Below, piece by piece: positions 56,120 through 64,000 of a DNA stretch of 64,000 bases. Source of the stretch: Candidatus Roseilinea sp. (GTDB lineage Bacteria > Chloroflexota > Anaerolineae > J036 > Brachytrichaceae); NCBI GenBank assembly GCA_025998955.1, contig AP024676.1, forward strand, positions 2,108,001 to 2,172,000. Direction: 5' to 3'. Numbering within the stretch: the first letter of the stretch is position 1; the number at the start of each line of letters is the position of its first letter. The notes under the pieces were generated by a model. The model did not search any database and was not told the DNA's origin. It worked only from the letters and a program-made list of their open reading frames with translations. The translations under genes were made by a program, and so were the position numbers.

Positions 56120-57046
56120 ATGGCTGTCAGCCCGACCACGCTCTCGACCACTGCCCCCAGGACATCGCGGCGACACATCAACCGCGACCTGTTGCTGGCG
56201 ATCGTGGTGCTCACTCCCTCGATCGTCGCAGTTGCGATCTTCATCTATACCTTCATCGCATGGACGTTCTGGATCTCGACCGTCAATTGGAACACGTCGG
56301 TCATTGATTACACGTTCGTCGGATTGCGGAACTGGGAGCGCATGCTTAGCAGCTTCCGCTTTCAGATGAACTTGCGCAACCTGGCGTTATATGCACTCGG
56401 CTTTATGAGCCAGTGCATCATCATCGGATTTCTACTCGCGTCGCTCCTAGACCAGCACATCAAGGGCGAAGCGGTATTCCGCACGATTTTCATCTTCCCA
56501 TTCGCAGTCTCCGCCGTCGTGACCGGTGTGGCCTGGCGCTGGCTAATGCGTCCAGAGACCGGCATCAACTTGCTGTTCGAGTCTGTTGGACTTGGCTTCC
56601 TCAAGTCGAAATGGTTTGCCGATCCGACTTGGGGTATCTTGTTCATCACCATCGCCTCGTCGTGGCAGTTTGCCGGCTACGTGATGGCGCTGTATCTGGC
56701 CGGTCTGCGCGGCATTCCCTTGGAGGTGAAAGAAGCTGCACAGATGGATGGATGCAACACCTGGGCGTTATACCGGCACATCATCATCCCGATGCTGGCG
56801 CCGGTCACATATACCTCTATCGTGCTCACCGGCATGGGTGCGATCCGCGTGTTCGACATCGTCACGGTAATCAGCGGCAGCGGCCAAGCGTTTTCGACGG
56901 ATATGCTGGCTTATCACATGTTTGAGCAAATGTTCACGGCCAACCGCTTTTCGCTCAGCGCAGTGATCGGTGCATTCATGATCATTCTCTCGATCTTTTT
57001 AGTCGTGCCCTATCTGCTGAGTGTGCGCAAGGAGCAAGAGCGATGA
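56120..57046 (+). CDS. Sugar ABC transporter permease (MalF/UgpA-like)
   Basis: Six-helix permease. TM1 is LLAIVVLTPSIVAVAIFIYT (about 26-45). The coupling loop is IPLEVKEAAQMDGCNTW followed by IIIPMLAPVTYTSIV. Its last codons overlap the ATG of the next permease (ATGA), so the pair is translationally coupled. Confidence 0.93.
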   Translation: MAVSPTTLSTTAPRTSRRHINRDLLLAIVVLTPSIVAVAIFIYTFIAWTFWISTVNWNTSVIDYTFVGLRNWERMLSSFRFQMNLRNLALYALGFMSQCIIIGFLLASLLDQHIKGEAVFRTIFIFPFAVSAVVTGVAWRWLMRPETGINLLFESVGLGFLKSKWFADPTWGILFITIASSWQFAGYVMALYLAGLRGIPLEVKEAAQMDGCNTWALYRHIIIPMLAPVTYTSIVLTGMGAIRVFDIVTVISGSGQAFSTDMLAYHMFEQMFTANRFSLSAVIGAFMIILSIFLVVPYLLSVRKEQER

Positions 57047-57888
57047 CACGGAACACGACCATCTCCTTCCAAACGATCTGGTCGCGCGGTGCGATCTACC
57101 TGCTGCTGATTGCCTTCGCGCTGTACTTTCTGATGCCGGTGTATGTGTTGGTGAATACCAGCTTCAAGCCCTATACCGAGGTGAGCATCCAGCGCATGTG
57201 GGAGCTGCCACAAGGTTTGTATCTGGGCAGCTTCGCCGAAGCGTGGTCGAAGGTCTCACCCAACTTTATCAACAGCCTATTGATCACTATCCCGGCAGCG
57301 ATCATCTCGTCTTTCATCGGCTCGATCAACGGCTACATCTTCTCAAAGTGGCGCTTCAAGGGCAGCAATACGATCTTCCTGCTCTTTCTCATCGGCATGT
57401 TTCTGCCTTATCAGGGCGTGCTCATCCCGATGGTGCTGACATTGCGTTCAGTCGGGCTATATGGGACCATCCCCGGTCTGATCTTCATTCACTGTGTGTT
57501 CGGCATTCCGATCACCGCACTGATGTTCCGAAGCTACTATGCTAGTGTGCCGGACGATCTGGTAGACGCTGGCAAGATAGATGGTTGCGGCTTCTTCGGC
57601 ATTTACCGTCATATTCTGCTACCGATCGCTGCGCCCGCTTTCGCCGTGGTACTGCTTTGGCAGTTCACTTCCATCTGGAATGACTTTATCATTGGCTTGG
57701 TCGTTTTGAGCAACCCTCGCCTTGCACCGGTCACCGTAGCTGTGCAGAACCTGGCCGGCAGTTTCACGACGGAGTGGAACATCCAGATGGCCGGCGCACT
57801 TATCGCTGCTGCACCAACGATCATTGTCTATCTGCTGCTAGGCAAGCTCTTCATGCGCGGCTTGTTGGCCGGCAGCGTGAAGGGTTAA
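57043..57888 (+). CDS. Sugar ABC transporter permease (MalG-like)
   Basis: Partner permease with TM1 in IYLLLIAFALYFLMPVYVL, the coupling loop VPDDLVDAGKIDGCGFFG followed by ILLPIAAPAFAVVLL, and the family C-terminus LFMRGLLAGSVKG. The EAA first position reads VDAGKIDG instead of EAARIDG, a mild variant. The downstream SDR gene is separated by a heptamer array. Confidence 0.93.
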   Translation: MTRNTTISFQTIWSRGAIYLLLIAFALYFLMPVYVLVNTSFKPYTEVSIQRMWELPQGLYLGSFAEAWSKVSPNFINSLLITIPAAIISSFIGSINGYIFSKWRFKGSNTIFLLFLIGMFLPYQGVLIPMVLTLRSVGLYGTIPGLIFIHCVFGIPITALMFRSYYASVPDDLVDAGKIDGCGFFGIYRHILLPIAAPAFAVVLLWQFTSIWNDFIIGLVVLSNPRLAPVTVAVQNLAGSFTTEWNIQMAGALIAAAPTIIVYLLLGKLFMRGLLAGSVKG

Positions 57889-57944
57889 GAGAGAGTGTAA
57901 GGGTGTTGCGTGTTGAGTTTTGCGCGTTCGCGCCCTGACGCGTA

Positions 57945-58012
57945 ACTCTCGACTCCCCACTCACCGTTTACCATTCCCAGCTCATAGCTCACGACTCATC
58001 ACTCACAGCTCT
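57945..58012. repeat. Degenerate heptamer array before the SDR gene
   Basis: Units GCTCATA, GCTCACG, ACTCATC, ACTCACA, GCTCTAT run up to the start codon; upstream units are more diverged. The TCATAGC type returns at 58905-58940. Confidence 0.8.
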
Positions 58013-58804
58013 ATGTCCCATCGCGTCCAAGATAAAGTCGTCATCGTCACCGGCGCGGCGCAGGGCATCGGTTTCGGCATCGCCGAAATGCTGGCCCAGG
58101 AAGGCGCACGCATCGTCATCGCCGATAAACAAGCAGAAAAGGGCGAAGCGGCCGCAGCGAAGATTTGTGCTGCCGGCGGCGAAGCCCTCTTCCAGCTCAC
58201 CGACGTCACCCGCGAGGCCGATTGCGCCACGCTCGTGCAAACCGCCGTCCGGCGCCTCGGCAAACTCGACGGCCTGGTGAACAACGTCGGTTGGTTCCCG
58301 CGCGCCACACTCGAAGAGACCACCACCGAACTTTGGGAAGCGATCATGAACGTGAACGTGCGCAGCGCGTTCTACTGTTGCAAATATGCCATCCCGGCCA
58401 TGCAACGCGCCGGCGGCGGCAGCATCGTCAACATCGGCTCGATCCATGGCCTACAGGCTTCATCCAACCTCATCGCCTACGGCGCGGCGAAGGGCGCGCT
58501 GCTCAACCTGACGCGCACCCTGGCCGGCGCATACGGCGCCGACCGCATCCGCTGCAATTACCTGATCCCCGGCTGGGTGATGAGCGAAGGCGAGATCGCA
58601 CTGGCCGAGAGCCGCGGCGTGGACGTGAACGAACTACGCGCGCGGGGCGCGCAACAGCTCTTCGGCCGGCACCAAACGCCGCAAGACACCGCCTATGCCG
58701 TGGTCTATCTCATCTCCGACGAATCGTCCCAGGTGACCGGCAGCATCTTCCACATAGACGCCGGTATGTCCTCGCTGATCTTCAAAGAGCGCCATGCGGC
58801 GTGA
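58013..58804 (+). CDS. Short-chain dehydrogenase/reductase (SDR)
   Basis: Classical SDR with the NAD(P) motif VTGAAQGIGFG (residues 12-22), NNVGWFP-type substrate loop, catalytic Ser in VNIGSIHG and Tyr/Lys in IAYGAAKGALL. The C-terminus QVTGSIFHIDAGMSS is typical. It probably oxidises a sugar or sugar acid. Start at 58013; the region before it is repeat, so no ribosome-binding site can be seen. Confidence 0.92.
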   Translation: MSHRVQDKVVIVTGAAQGIGFGIAEMLAQEGARIVIADKQAEKGEAAAAKICAAGGEALFQLTDVTREADCATLVQTAVRRLGKLDGLVNNVGWFPRATLEETTTELWEAIMNVNVRSAFYCCKYAIPAMQRAGGGSIVNIGSIHGLQASSNLIAYGAAKGALLNLTRTLAGAYGADRIRCNYLIPGWVMSEGEIALAESRGVDVNELRARGAQQLFGRHQTPQDTAYAVVYLISDESSQVTGSIFHIDAGMSSLIFKERHAA

Positions 58805-58957
58805 TGGAGGTCAGGGACCAGGGATCGGAGGACAGGGGTCAGGGCAGAAGTCAGAGGTCAGAAGTCAGAAGTCAGAAGTCAGAAATCAGAACTCAAAACT
58901 CAAAACTCATAGCTCATAGCTCATAGCTCATAGCTCATAGCTTACAGCTCACAGCTT
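58805..58957. repeat. Long heptamer array, about 20 units, between SDR and aldolase genes
   Basis: The units change gradually: GTCAGGG, ACCAGGG and GACAGGG; then GTCAGAA x4 and ATCAGAA; then CTCAAAA x2; then CTCATAG x5; then CTTACAG and CTCACAG. The array fills the whole intergenic space up to 2 bases before the next start. Confidence 0.95.
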
Positions 58958-58959
58958 CC

Positions 58960-59754
58960 ATGCAACCTAATCCTTTGAGAACCATCTGGGCGCAGGGCAG
59001 CTACGTCGTGAACGGCTGGTGCGCCATCCCCAGCAGTTGGAGCGCCGAACTCATGGCGCGCGCCGGCTGGGACAGCGTCACGCTCGACCTGCAACACGGC
59101 CTGCTCGATTACACACACGCCCTGCCGATGCTGCAGGCCATCAACCTGGCCGGCGCCGTGCCCATGGCCCGCGTGCCGTGGAACGAGCCGGGCATCATCA
59201 TGAAGCTGCTCGACGCCGGCGCGCTCGGGATCGTCTGTCCCATGATCAACACGCGCGACGAGTGCGAGCGCTTCGTCGGCGCCTGCCGCTATGCGCCGCG
59301 CGGCTACCGCAGCTTCGGCCCCACCCGCGCCCGCGTCACCTATGGCAGCAACTACGAGCAGGCAGCGGCGGACGACGTGCTCACCTTCGCGATGGTCGAA
59401 ACGGCCGAGGCGCTCGCCAACGTCGAGGCCATCGTCAGCGTGCCCGGCCTCACCGGCGTGTATGTCGGCCCGGCCGATCTCAGCCTGAGCATGGGCAGTC
59501 CAGAACGCAGCGACCCGACCCGGCGCGAAGTCGTCGCGGCGCTCGACACAATCGTGGCTGCATGTCACAAACACAACGTGATCGCCGGCATCCACTGCGG
59601 CTCAACCGACTACGCGCTCAAGATGGTCGCCAAAGGCTTCCGGCTGGTCACCATCTCCTCCGATGGCAACTTACTGGCGGCGGCGGCTTCTGCCGCAGTG
59701 AAGGCGCTGCGCGGTGGACAGGCGAGCGAACGGCAAGCAGGCGGCATCTATTGA
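58960..59754 (+). CDS. HpcH/HpaI-family class II aldolase
   Basis: Metal-dependent pyruvate aldolase family (2,4-dihydroxyhept-2-enedioate / 2-keto-3-deoxy sugar acid type). Seen are GWDSVTLDLQHGLLDY (catalytic His), MARVPWNEPG, GALGIVCPMINTRDE (metal Glu/Asp), MVETAEALANVEAI (metal Glu) and GVYVGPADLSLSMG (metal Asp). The C-terminus is short and polar. Together with the SDR and the hydroxyacid dehydrogenase it suggests cleavage of a keto-deoxy acid to pyruvate and an aldehyde. Confidence 0.92.
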   Translation: MQPNPLRTIWAQGSYVVNGWCAIPSSWSAELMARAGWDSVTLDLQHGLLDYTHALPMLQAINLAGAVPMARVPWNEPGIIMKLLDAGALGIVCPMINTRDECERFVGACRYAPRGYRSFGPTRARVTYGSNYEQAAADDVLTFAMVETAEALANVEAIVSVPGLTGVYVGPADLSLSMGSPERSDPTRREVVAALDTIVAACHKHNVIAGIHCGSTDYALKMVAKGFRLVTISSDGNLLAAAASAAVKALRGGQASERQAGGIY

Positions 59755-59774
59755 GATGGGGCGTCGGGAGTCAG

Positions 59775-59841
59775 GAGTCGGCGCAGACGAAAACGTAAAG
59801 CGCAAAAACGTAAAACGTAAGACGCAGGACGCGATACGCCA
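59775..59841. repeat. Degenerate heptamer array before the hydroxyacid dehydrogenase gene
   Basis: AAACGTA x2, AGACGCA, GGACGCG, ATACGCC units fill the gap. They are related to those at 1264-1314 and, inverted, at 45850-45905. Confidence 0.85.
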
Positions 59842-59845
59842 CACC

Positions 59846-60811
59846 ATGTTCAAAATCTGGCTCGATGACACGCTGTTGCCTTCGTGTGCGCATCTGCTGG
59901 AGGGGATCGCAGAGCCGATCGGTCCCTCCCCTACCCTAGCAGGTATCGAAGAAGCCGAGGCTTTTATTTGCCCCGGCAACGTGCGCTATGACGGCGCGCG
60001 CATGGACCGCGCACCCAAGCTCAAAGTGATCGCGCGCTTAGGCGTGGGCTACGACAACATTGACCTGGCCGCAGCAACCGCGCGGCGCATCCCGGTCGTC
60101 TATGCACCGGACGCACCGACCATCAGCACCGCCGAGCACGCCTGGGCGCTGATCATGACCGTAGCCAAGAAGGTCGTGCCGGCCAACGTCGCCTTGCACA
60201 CCACCGGCTGGGGATCGTTCTGGGGTCATGAAGAGAACAAAGGGCTGGAGCTATACGCGCGCACGCTTGGCTTGATCGGACTGGGCCGCATCGGCAGCCG
60301 GGTCGCGCGCTACGGCCTCGCCTTCGACATGCGCGTGCTGGCATTCGATCCCTACATCCCGCCGGAGCGCGCACGGGACATGGGCATCACGCTCGCGCCT
60401 TCGTTGGAAGATGTGCTGCGTGAAGCCGACATCGTTTCCTTGCACGTGCCGGTCACGCCGGAGACGCGGCACTTCATGAACGCCGAGCGCTTCGCGCAGA
60501 TGAAGCGCGGCGCGCTGTTCATCAACGTCGCGCGCGGCGCGCTGGTGGACGAACAGGCGCTGGCCGACGCGCTGCGCAGCGGCCAGGTGGGCGGCGCTGG
60601 ACTGGACGTATTCGACGGCGAGCCGATCAGCCGATCGCACCCTTTGTTGGCTTTCGACAACGTGGTGGTCACGCCGCATGTGGCCAGCCGAACGGTTGCC
60701 GGCCATCATCGCATCTGGGAGACGACGCTCATGCAGGCGCTCCAGGTGCTGCGCGGAGAACGCCCGCCGCATTTGCTCAACCCGGAGATCTGGGAGACGC
60801 GCCGCCGCTGA
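59846..60811 (+). CDS. D-isomer-specific 2-hydroxyacid dehydrogenase
   Basis: NAD-dependent dehydrogenase of the SerA/glyoxylate reductase family. GLGRIGSRVARYG is the NAD motif; the catalytic residues are Arg in INVARGALVDE, Glu in the GLDVFDGEPIS region and His in VVTPHVASRTV. The first domain shows LKVIARLGVGYDNIDL. The start at 59846 (FKIWLDDTLLP) follows the repeat array. It probably reduces or oxidises the product of the neighbouring aldolase. Confidence 0.92.
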   Translation: MFKIWLDDTLLPSCAHLLEGIAEPIGPSPTLAGIEEAEAFICPGNVRYDGARMDRAPKLKVIARLGVGYDNIDLAAATARRIPVVYAPDAPTISTAEHAWALIMTVAKKVVPANVALHTTGWGSFWGHEENKGLELYARTLGLIGLGRIGSRVARYGLAFDMRVLAFDPYIPPERARDMGITLAPSLEDVLREADIVSLHVPVTPETRHFMNAERFAQMKRGALFINVARGALVDEQALADALRSGQVGGAGLDVFDGEPISRSHPLLAFDNVVVTPHVASRTVAGHHRIWETTLMQALQVLRGERPPHLLNPEIWETRRR

Positions 60812-60814
60812 GGA

Positions 60815-61237
60815 TCAGCCTGCGGCTTCGGCCGGCAGCATGGCCTTCTTCATCGCGCCGGCGAGCACCGCGTAGGCTTCGATCCATGCCTCTTTGACCT
60901 CGGGGGTAAAGGCGTCGCCCAAGACTTGCTCCAGCGCCCAGATCAGCGCCGCGCCGAAGGTGTTGTAGTCGGGCGCGGTGACGCCGTAGCGATAGTGGCG
61001 CTGGCCAAGCGCCCTGATGCTCGGCTCGATGGTTTCCGGCCGGTCGAGCCCGCGCACGGCTAGGCCGATCACTGTCATGAGCATCAGCGCCTGCTTCTTC
61101 ATGTCGCCCTTGAACAACTGGCGAACGCCTGGATCCATCTCGAACAGCCGGGTGTAGAACAAATCGCCCACTTCCTGCGCGATGGGTTCTACCTGCGCGA
61201 AGGTCTTCTGGACGAGCGCAATTCGTCGAGCATCCAT
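60815..61237 (-). CDS. Bacterial single-domain globin
   Basis: A product of 140 residues with the Vitreoscilla/flavohemoglobin type globin fold. The N-terminal helices are LVQKTFAQVEPIAQEVGDLFY; the proximal His is in ALGQRHYRYGVTAPDY, and GAALIWALEQVLGDAFTPEV forms helices G-H. There is no reductase domain. It could bind oxygen or nitric oxide. CAGGAGA lies upstream of the ATG at 61237. It faces the dehydrogenase gene. Confidence 0.9.
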   Translation of the reverse strand: MDARRIALVQKTFAQVEPIAQEVGDLFYTRLFEMDPGVRQLFKGDMKKQALMLMTVIGLAVRGLDRPETIEPSIRALGQRHYRYGVTAPDYNTFGAALIWALEQVLGDAFTPEVKEAWIEAYAVLAGAMKKAMLPAEAAG

Positions 61238-61363
61238 AGCAATCTCCTGGCCCGCATGTGAGGGCCGCGGCAAATATAGAGGACGAAGCACCGAACTGCA
61301 ACCCGGCATCAGAGGAGAATCCTCACTAGCCAAGCGACCAGGCAGCGCTCCGCTGACGATCGC

Positions 61364-62029
61364 TCAGTCGAGAGCTGCCAGCCACTCGGTCATCCAGCGG
61401 TCGGCATCTTCGAGGCAGGCTTCGCTGATCTGGTGGCCCATGGGATACTCGTGATAAGTCACCGATGCGCCAAGCGATTCGAACAGATCGCGCGTCGCAC
61501 GGCCCATCTGCACCGGCACAACGTCATCGAACCAGCCGTGCGTAATCAGCACCGGTTTGCCGCTCAGCGTGACGCCGGGCGCGACCAGCTCGGCCGTCGC
61601 GAAGCCGCTCATCAACACTGCACCGGCGACGAGATCGGGGCGACGCAAGAGCACCCCCGCGCTCATCGTTGCGCCCTGGCTAAACCCCAGCAGCAGCGTG
61701 CGTCCGGGCAAAGCGCCGTAAGCGAGGGGGGCCTGCTCGACGAAGGCGACAGCCGGTTGAATTGCCGCGACGACCTCGGCCGGCTCAACCGAGATCCCTC
61801 TTTCGTCCCAGACAATGGGGAACCAGGCGTAACTGTCCGTGCCCAGCACGAGTGGCGCGCGAACACTGACCACGCTGAAGCGCGGATCGAGGTAAGGTGC
61901 CAAGCCCATCAAGTCGTCCTCGTTGCTGCCGTAGCCATGCAGCAGAATGAGCAGCGGCGCACGACCGTCCGGCGCCGGCCGGGGCGCGCGCCGGAAGCGA
62001 TGGGGCAAGGAGAGCGGCAGGGCATCCAT
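61364..62029 (-). CDS. Phospholipase/carboxylesterase-type alpha/beta hydrolase
   Basis: Alpha/beta hydrolase of the YpfH/phospholipase-carboxylesterase group. LILLHGYGSNEDDL is the oxyanion region; the triad is Ser in LLGFSQGAT, Asp in THGWFDDVVPV and His in YPMGHQISE. Length 221 is typical. The substrate is probably a short ester. Its start lies 2 bp after the rhodanese stop, so the two are one unit. Confidence 0.9.
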   Translation of the reverse strand: MDALPLSLPHRFRRAPRPAPDGRAPLLILLHGYGSNEDDLMGLAPYLDPRFSVVSVRAPLVLGTDSYAWFPIVWDERGISVEPAEVVAAIQPAVAFVEQAPLAYGALPGRTLLLGFSQGATMSAGVLLRRPDLVAGAVLMSGFATAELVAPGVTLSGKPVLITHGWFDDVVPVQMGRATRDLFESLGASVTYHEYPMGHQISEACLEDADRWMTEWLAALD

Positions 62030-62031
62030 GT

Positions 62032-62406
62032 TTACGCTGCAGGTCGCTCGAGAGGTGATGCGAGCGATCCAGCCGGCGCTGCATCACCCTCGATCGGGTA
62101 ACCGGCCGCGATCCACGCTTCCTTGCCGTCGCGGAATTCGCGCACGTTCGCGTAGCCTAGCTCGGTCAGCACGCGCACCGCCTTCGCCGACGAGCCGCAG
62201 CGCGCATTCTGGCAGTAAACCACGATCACCGCCTGCTTGTCTGCGAGCATCGCTTCGGCCATGCGCCGTAGGCCGAGGATGGGCAGATTGATCGCGCCGG
62301 GCAGATGGGCTTTGCGATAGGCATGCGGCGCCAACACTTCGACCAGCGTTAACGGCGCGCCGGCATCGAGCTGCCGTTTGAGTTCGTCCAATGTAATCAC
62401 GCTCAT
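62032..62406 (-). CDS. Rhodanese-domain sulfurtransferase
   Basis: Single rhodanese domain of about 124 residues. [11 protein letters not shown] starts it, [17 protein letters not shown] is the family strand, and the active Cys lies in [13 protein letters not shown] (six-residue loop starting at Cys). It may transfer sulfane sulfur. The frame continues upstream to 62490 but MSVITLDEL at 62406 is the usual start. Confidence 0.88.
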   Translation of the reverse strand: MSVITLDELKRQLDAGAPLTLVEVLAPHAYRKAHLPGAINLPILGLRRMAEAMLADKQAVIVVYCQNARCGSSAKAVRVLTELGYANVREFRDGKEAWIAAGYPIEGDAAPAGSLASPLERPAA

Positions 62407-62537
62407 GGATTTGCCGAAAGCTGAATTATTCTCGAAAAGCTGAGTGCCGGCAAAGGGGCAACCCGATGGGATCGCCGCCATCACGAACACGCCCCCTGCT
62501 AGGCCGAAAAGCGCAACTGGTGATAAAGTCGGCGGCG

Positions 62538-63848
<1,311 letters not shown>

Positions 63849-63859
63849 CGCAACACCTC

Positions 63860-64000
63860 TCAGCCCTTGCCGCAGAAGTGCAGTTCGCCCCAGTCTTGGA
63901 TGCGGCCGTCGGAGAGCGTGGCGAATAAGCCGATCTTGTAGCCGCCGGGCGGCCAATCACGCCGGTTCAAGCGGAAGTTGTCCATCTTGAACGGCACCTG
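63860..64000 (-). CDS. C-terminal end of an unidentified protein (5' end outside window)
   Basis: The minus strand is open from the window edge to a TGA at 63860-63862, 46 residues. The sequence (VPFKMDNFRLNRRDWPPGGY, then IGLFATLSDGRIQDWGELHF) looks like the last strands of a beta-sandwich domain of an exported protein. Too little is present to identify it. Confidence 0.55.
   Translation of the reverse strand, partial: QVPFKMDNFRLNRRDWPPGGYKIGLFATLSDGRIQDWGELHFCGKG

Overview
The window is GC-rich chromosomal DNA from a bacterium, most likely a member of the Chloroflexota (Anaerolineae-like or related). This is inferred from family character: Tat/lipobox sugar-binding proteins, Thr/Pro-rich anchored proteins, DHH/CBS pyrophosphatase, golvesin-domain proteins and many ABC uptake cassettes. 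No rRNA, tRNA or CRISPR was seen. Most genes are ordinary and intact.

Layout. 0-6.4 kb: a peptide-type ABC transporter (end of a binding protein, two permeases, a Uma2 nuclease-like gene, two ATPases). 6.4-12.3 kb: M20 peptidase and methyltransferase on the minus strand, then recJ and mutL. 12.3-16.3 kb: a decayed aldo/keto reductase, then a hybrid histidine kinase and a facing response regulator whose ends overlap. 16.3-21.6 kb: a sugar ABC cassette ending in a very divergent GroEL-like gene. 21.7-25.3 kb: a golvesin-domain protein, a degraded IS630-type element and a CBS-type pyrophosphatase. 25.4-37.7 kb: coiled-coil protein, recQ, msrPQ, HtrA-like protease, sugar isomerase-like protein, cbpA-type DnaJ, GNAT, a repeat-rich intergenic region, an LCP protein. 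37.8-45.2 kb: ileS, a NTPase fused to a degenerate signal peptidase II, true lspA, HAD phosphatase, scpA. 45.3-54.5 kb: glycosyltransferase-like membrane protein, amt with a structured leader, kinase-like protein, asparaginase, LuxR-type regulator, uvrB. 54.7-60.8 kb: a second sugar ABC cassette followed by SDR, HpcH-type aldolase and 2-hydroxyacid dehydrogenase, a plausible uptake-and-catabolism operon for a sugar or sugar acid. 60.8-64 kb: globin, esterase, rhodanese, trpB and the end of a further gene.

The most unusual feature is a dispersed family of degenerate 7-bp tandem repeats, often arranged as inverted arms. It occurs between genes and also, in frame, inside mutL, ileS, trpB and a membrane glycosyltransferase. 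The second most unusual is a P-loop NTPase fused to an LspA-like membrane domain that lacks one catalytic aspartate, directly upstream of and overlapping the real lspA. A GroEL paralogue that has lost the usual ATPase aspartate sits 3 bp behind a sugar permease gene.
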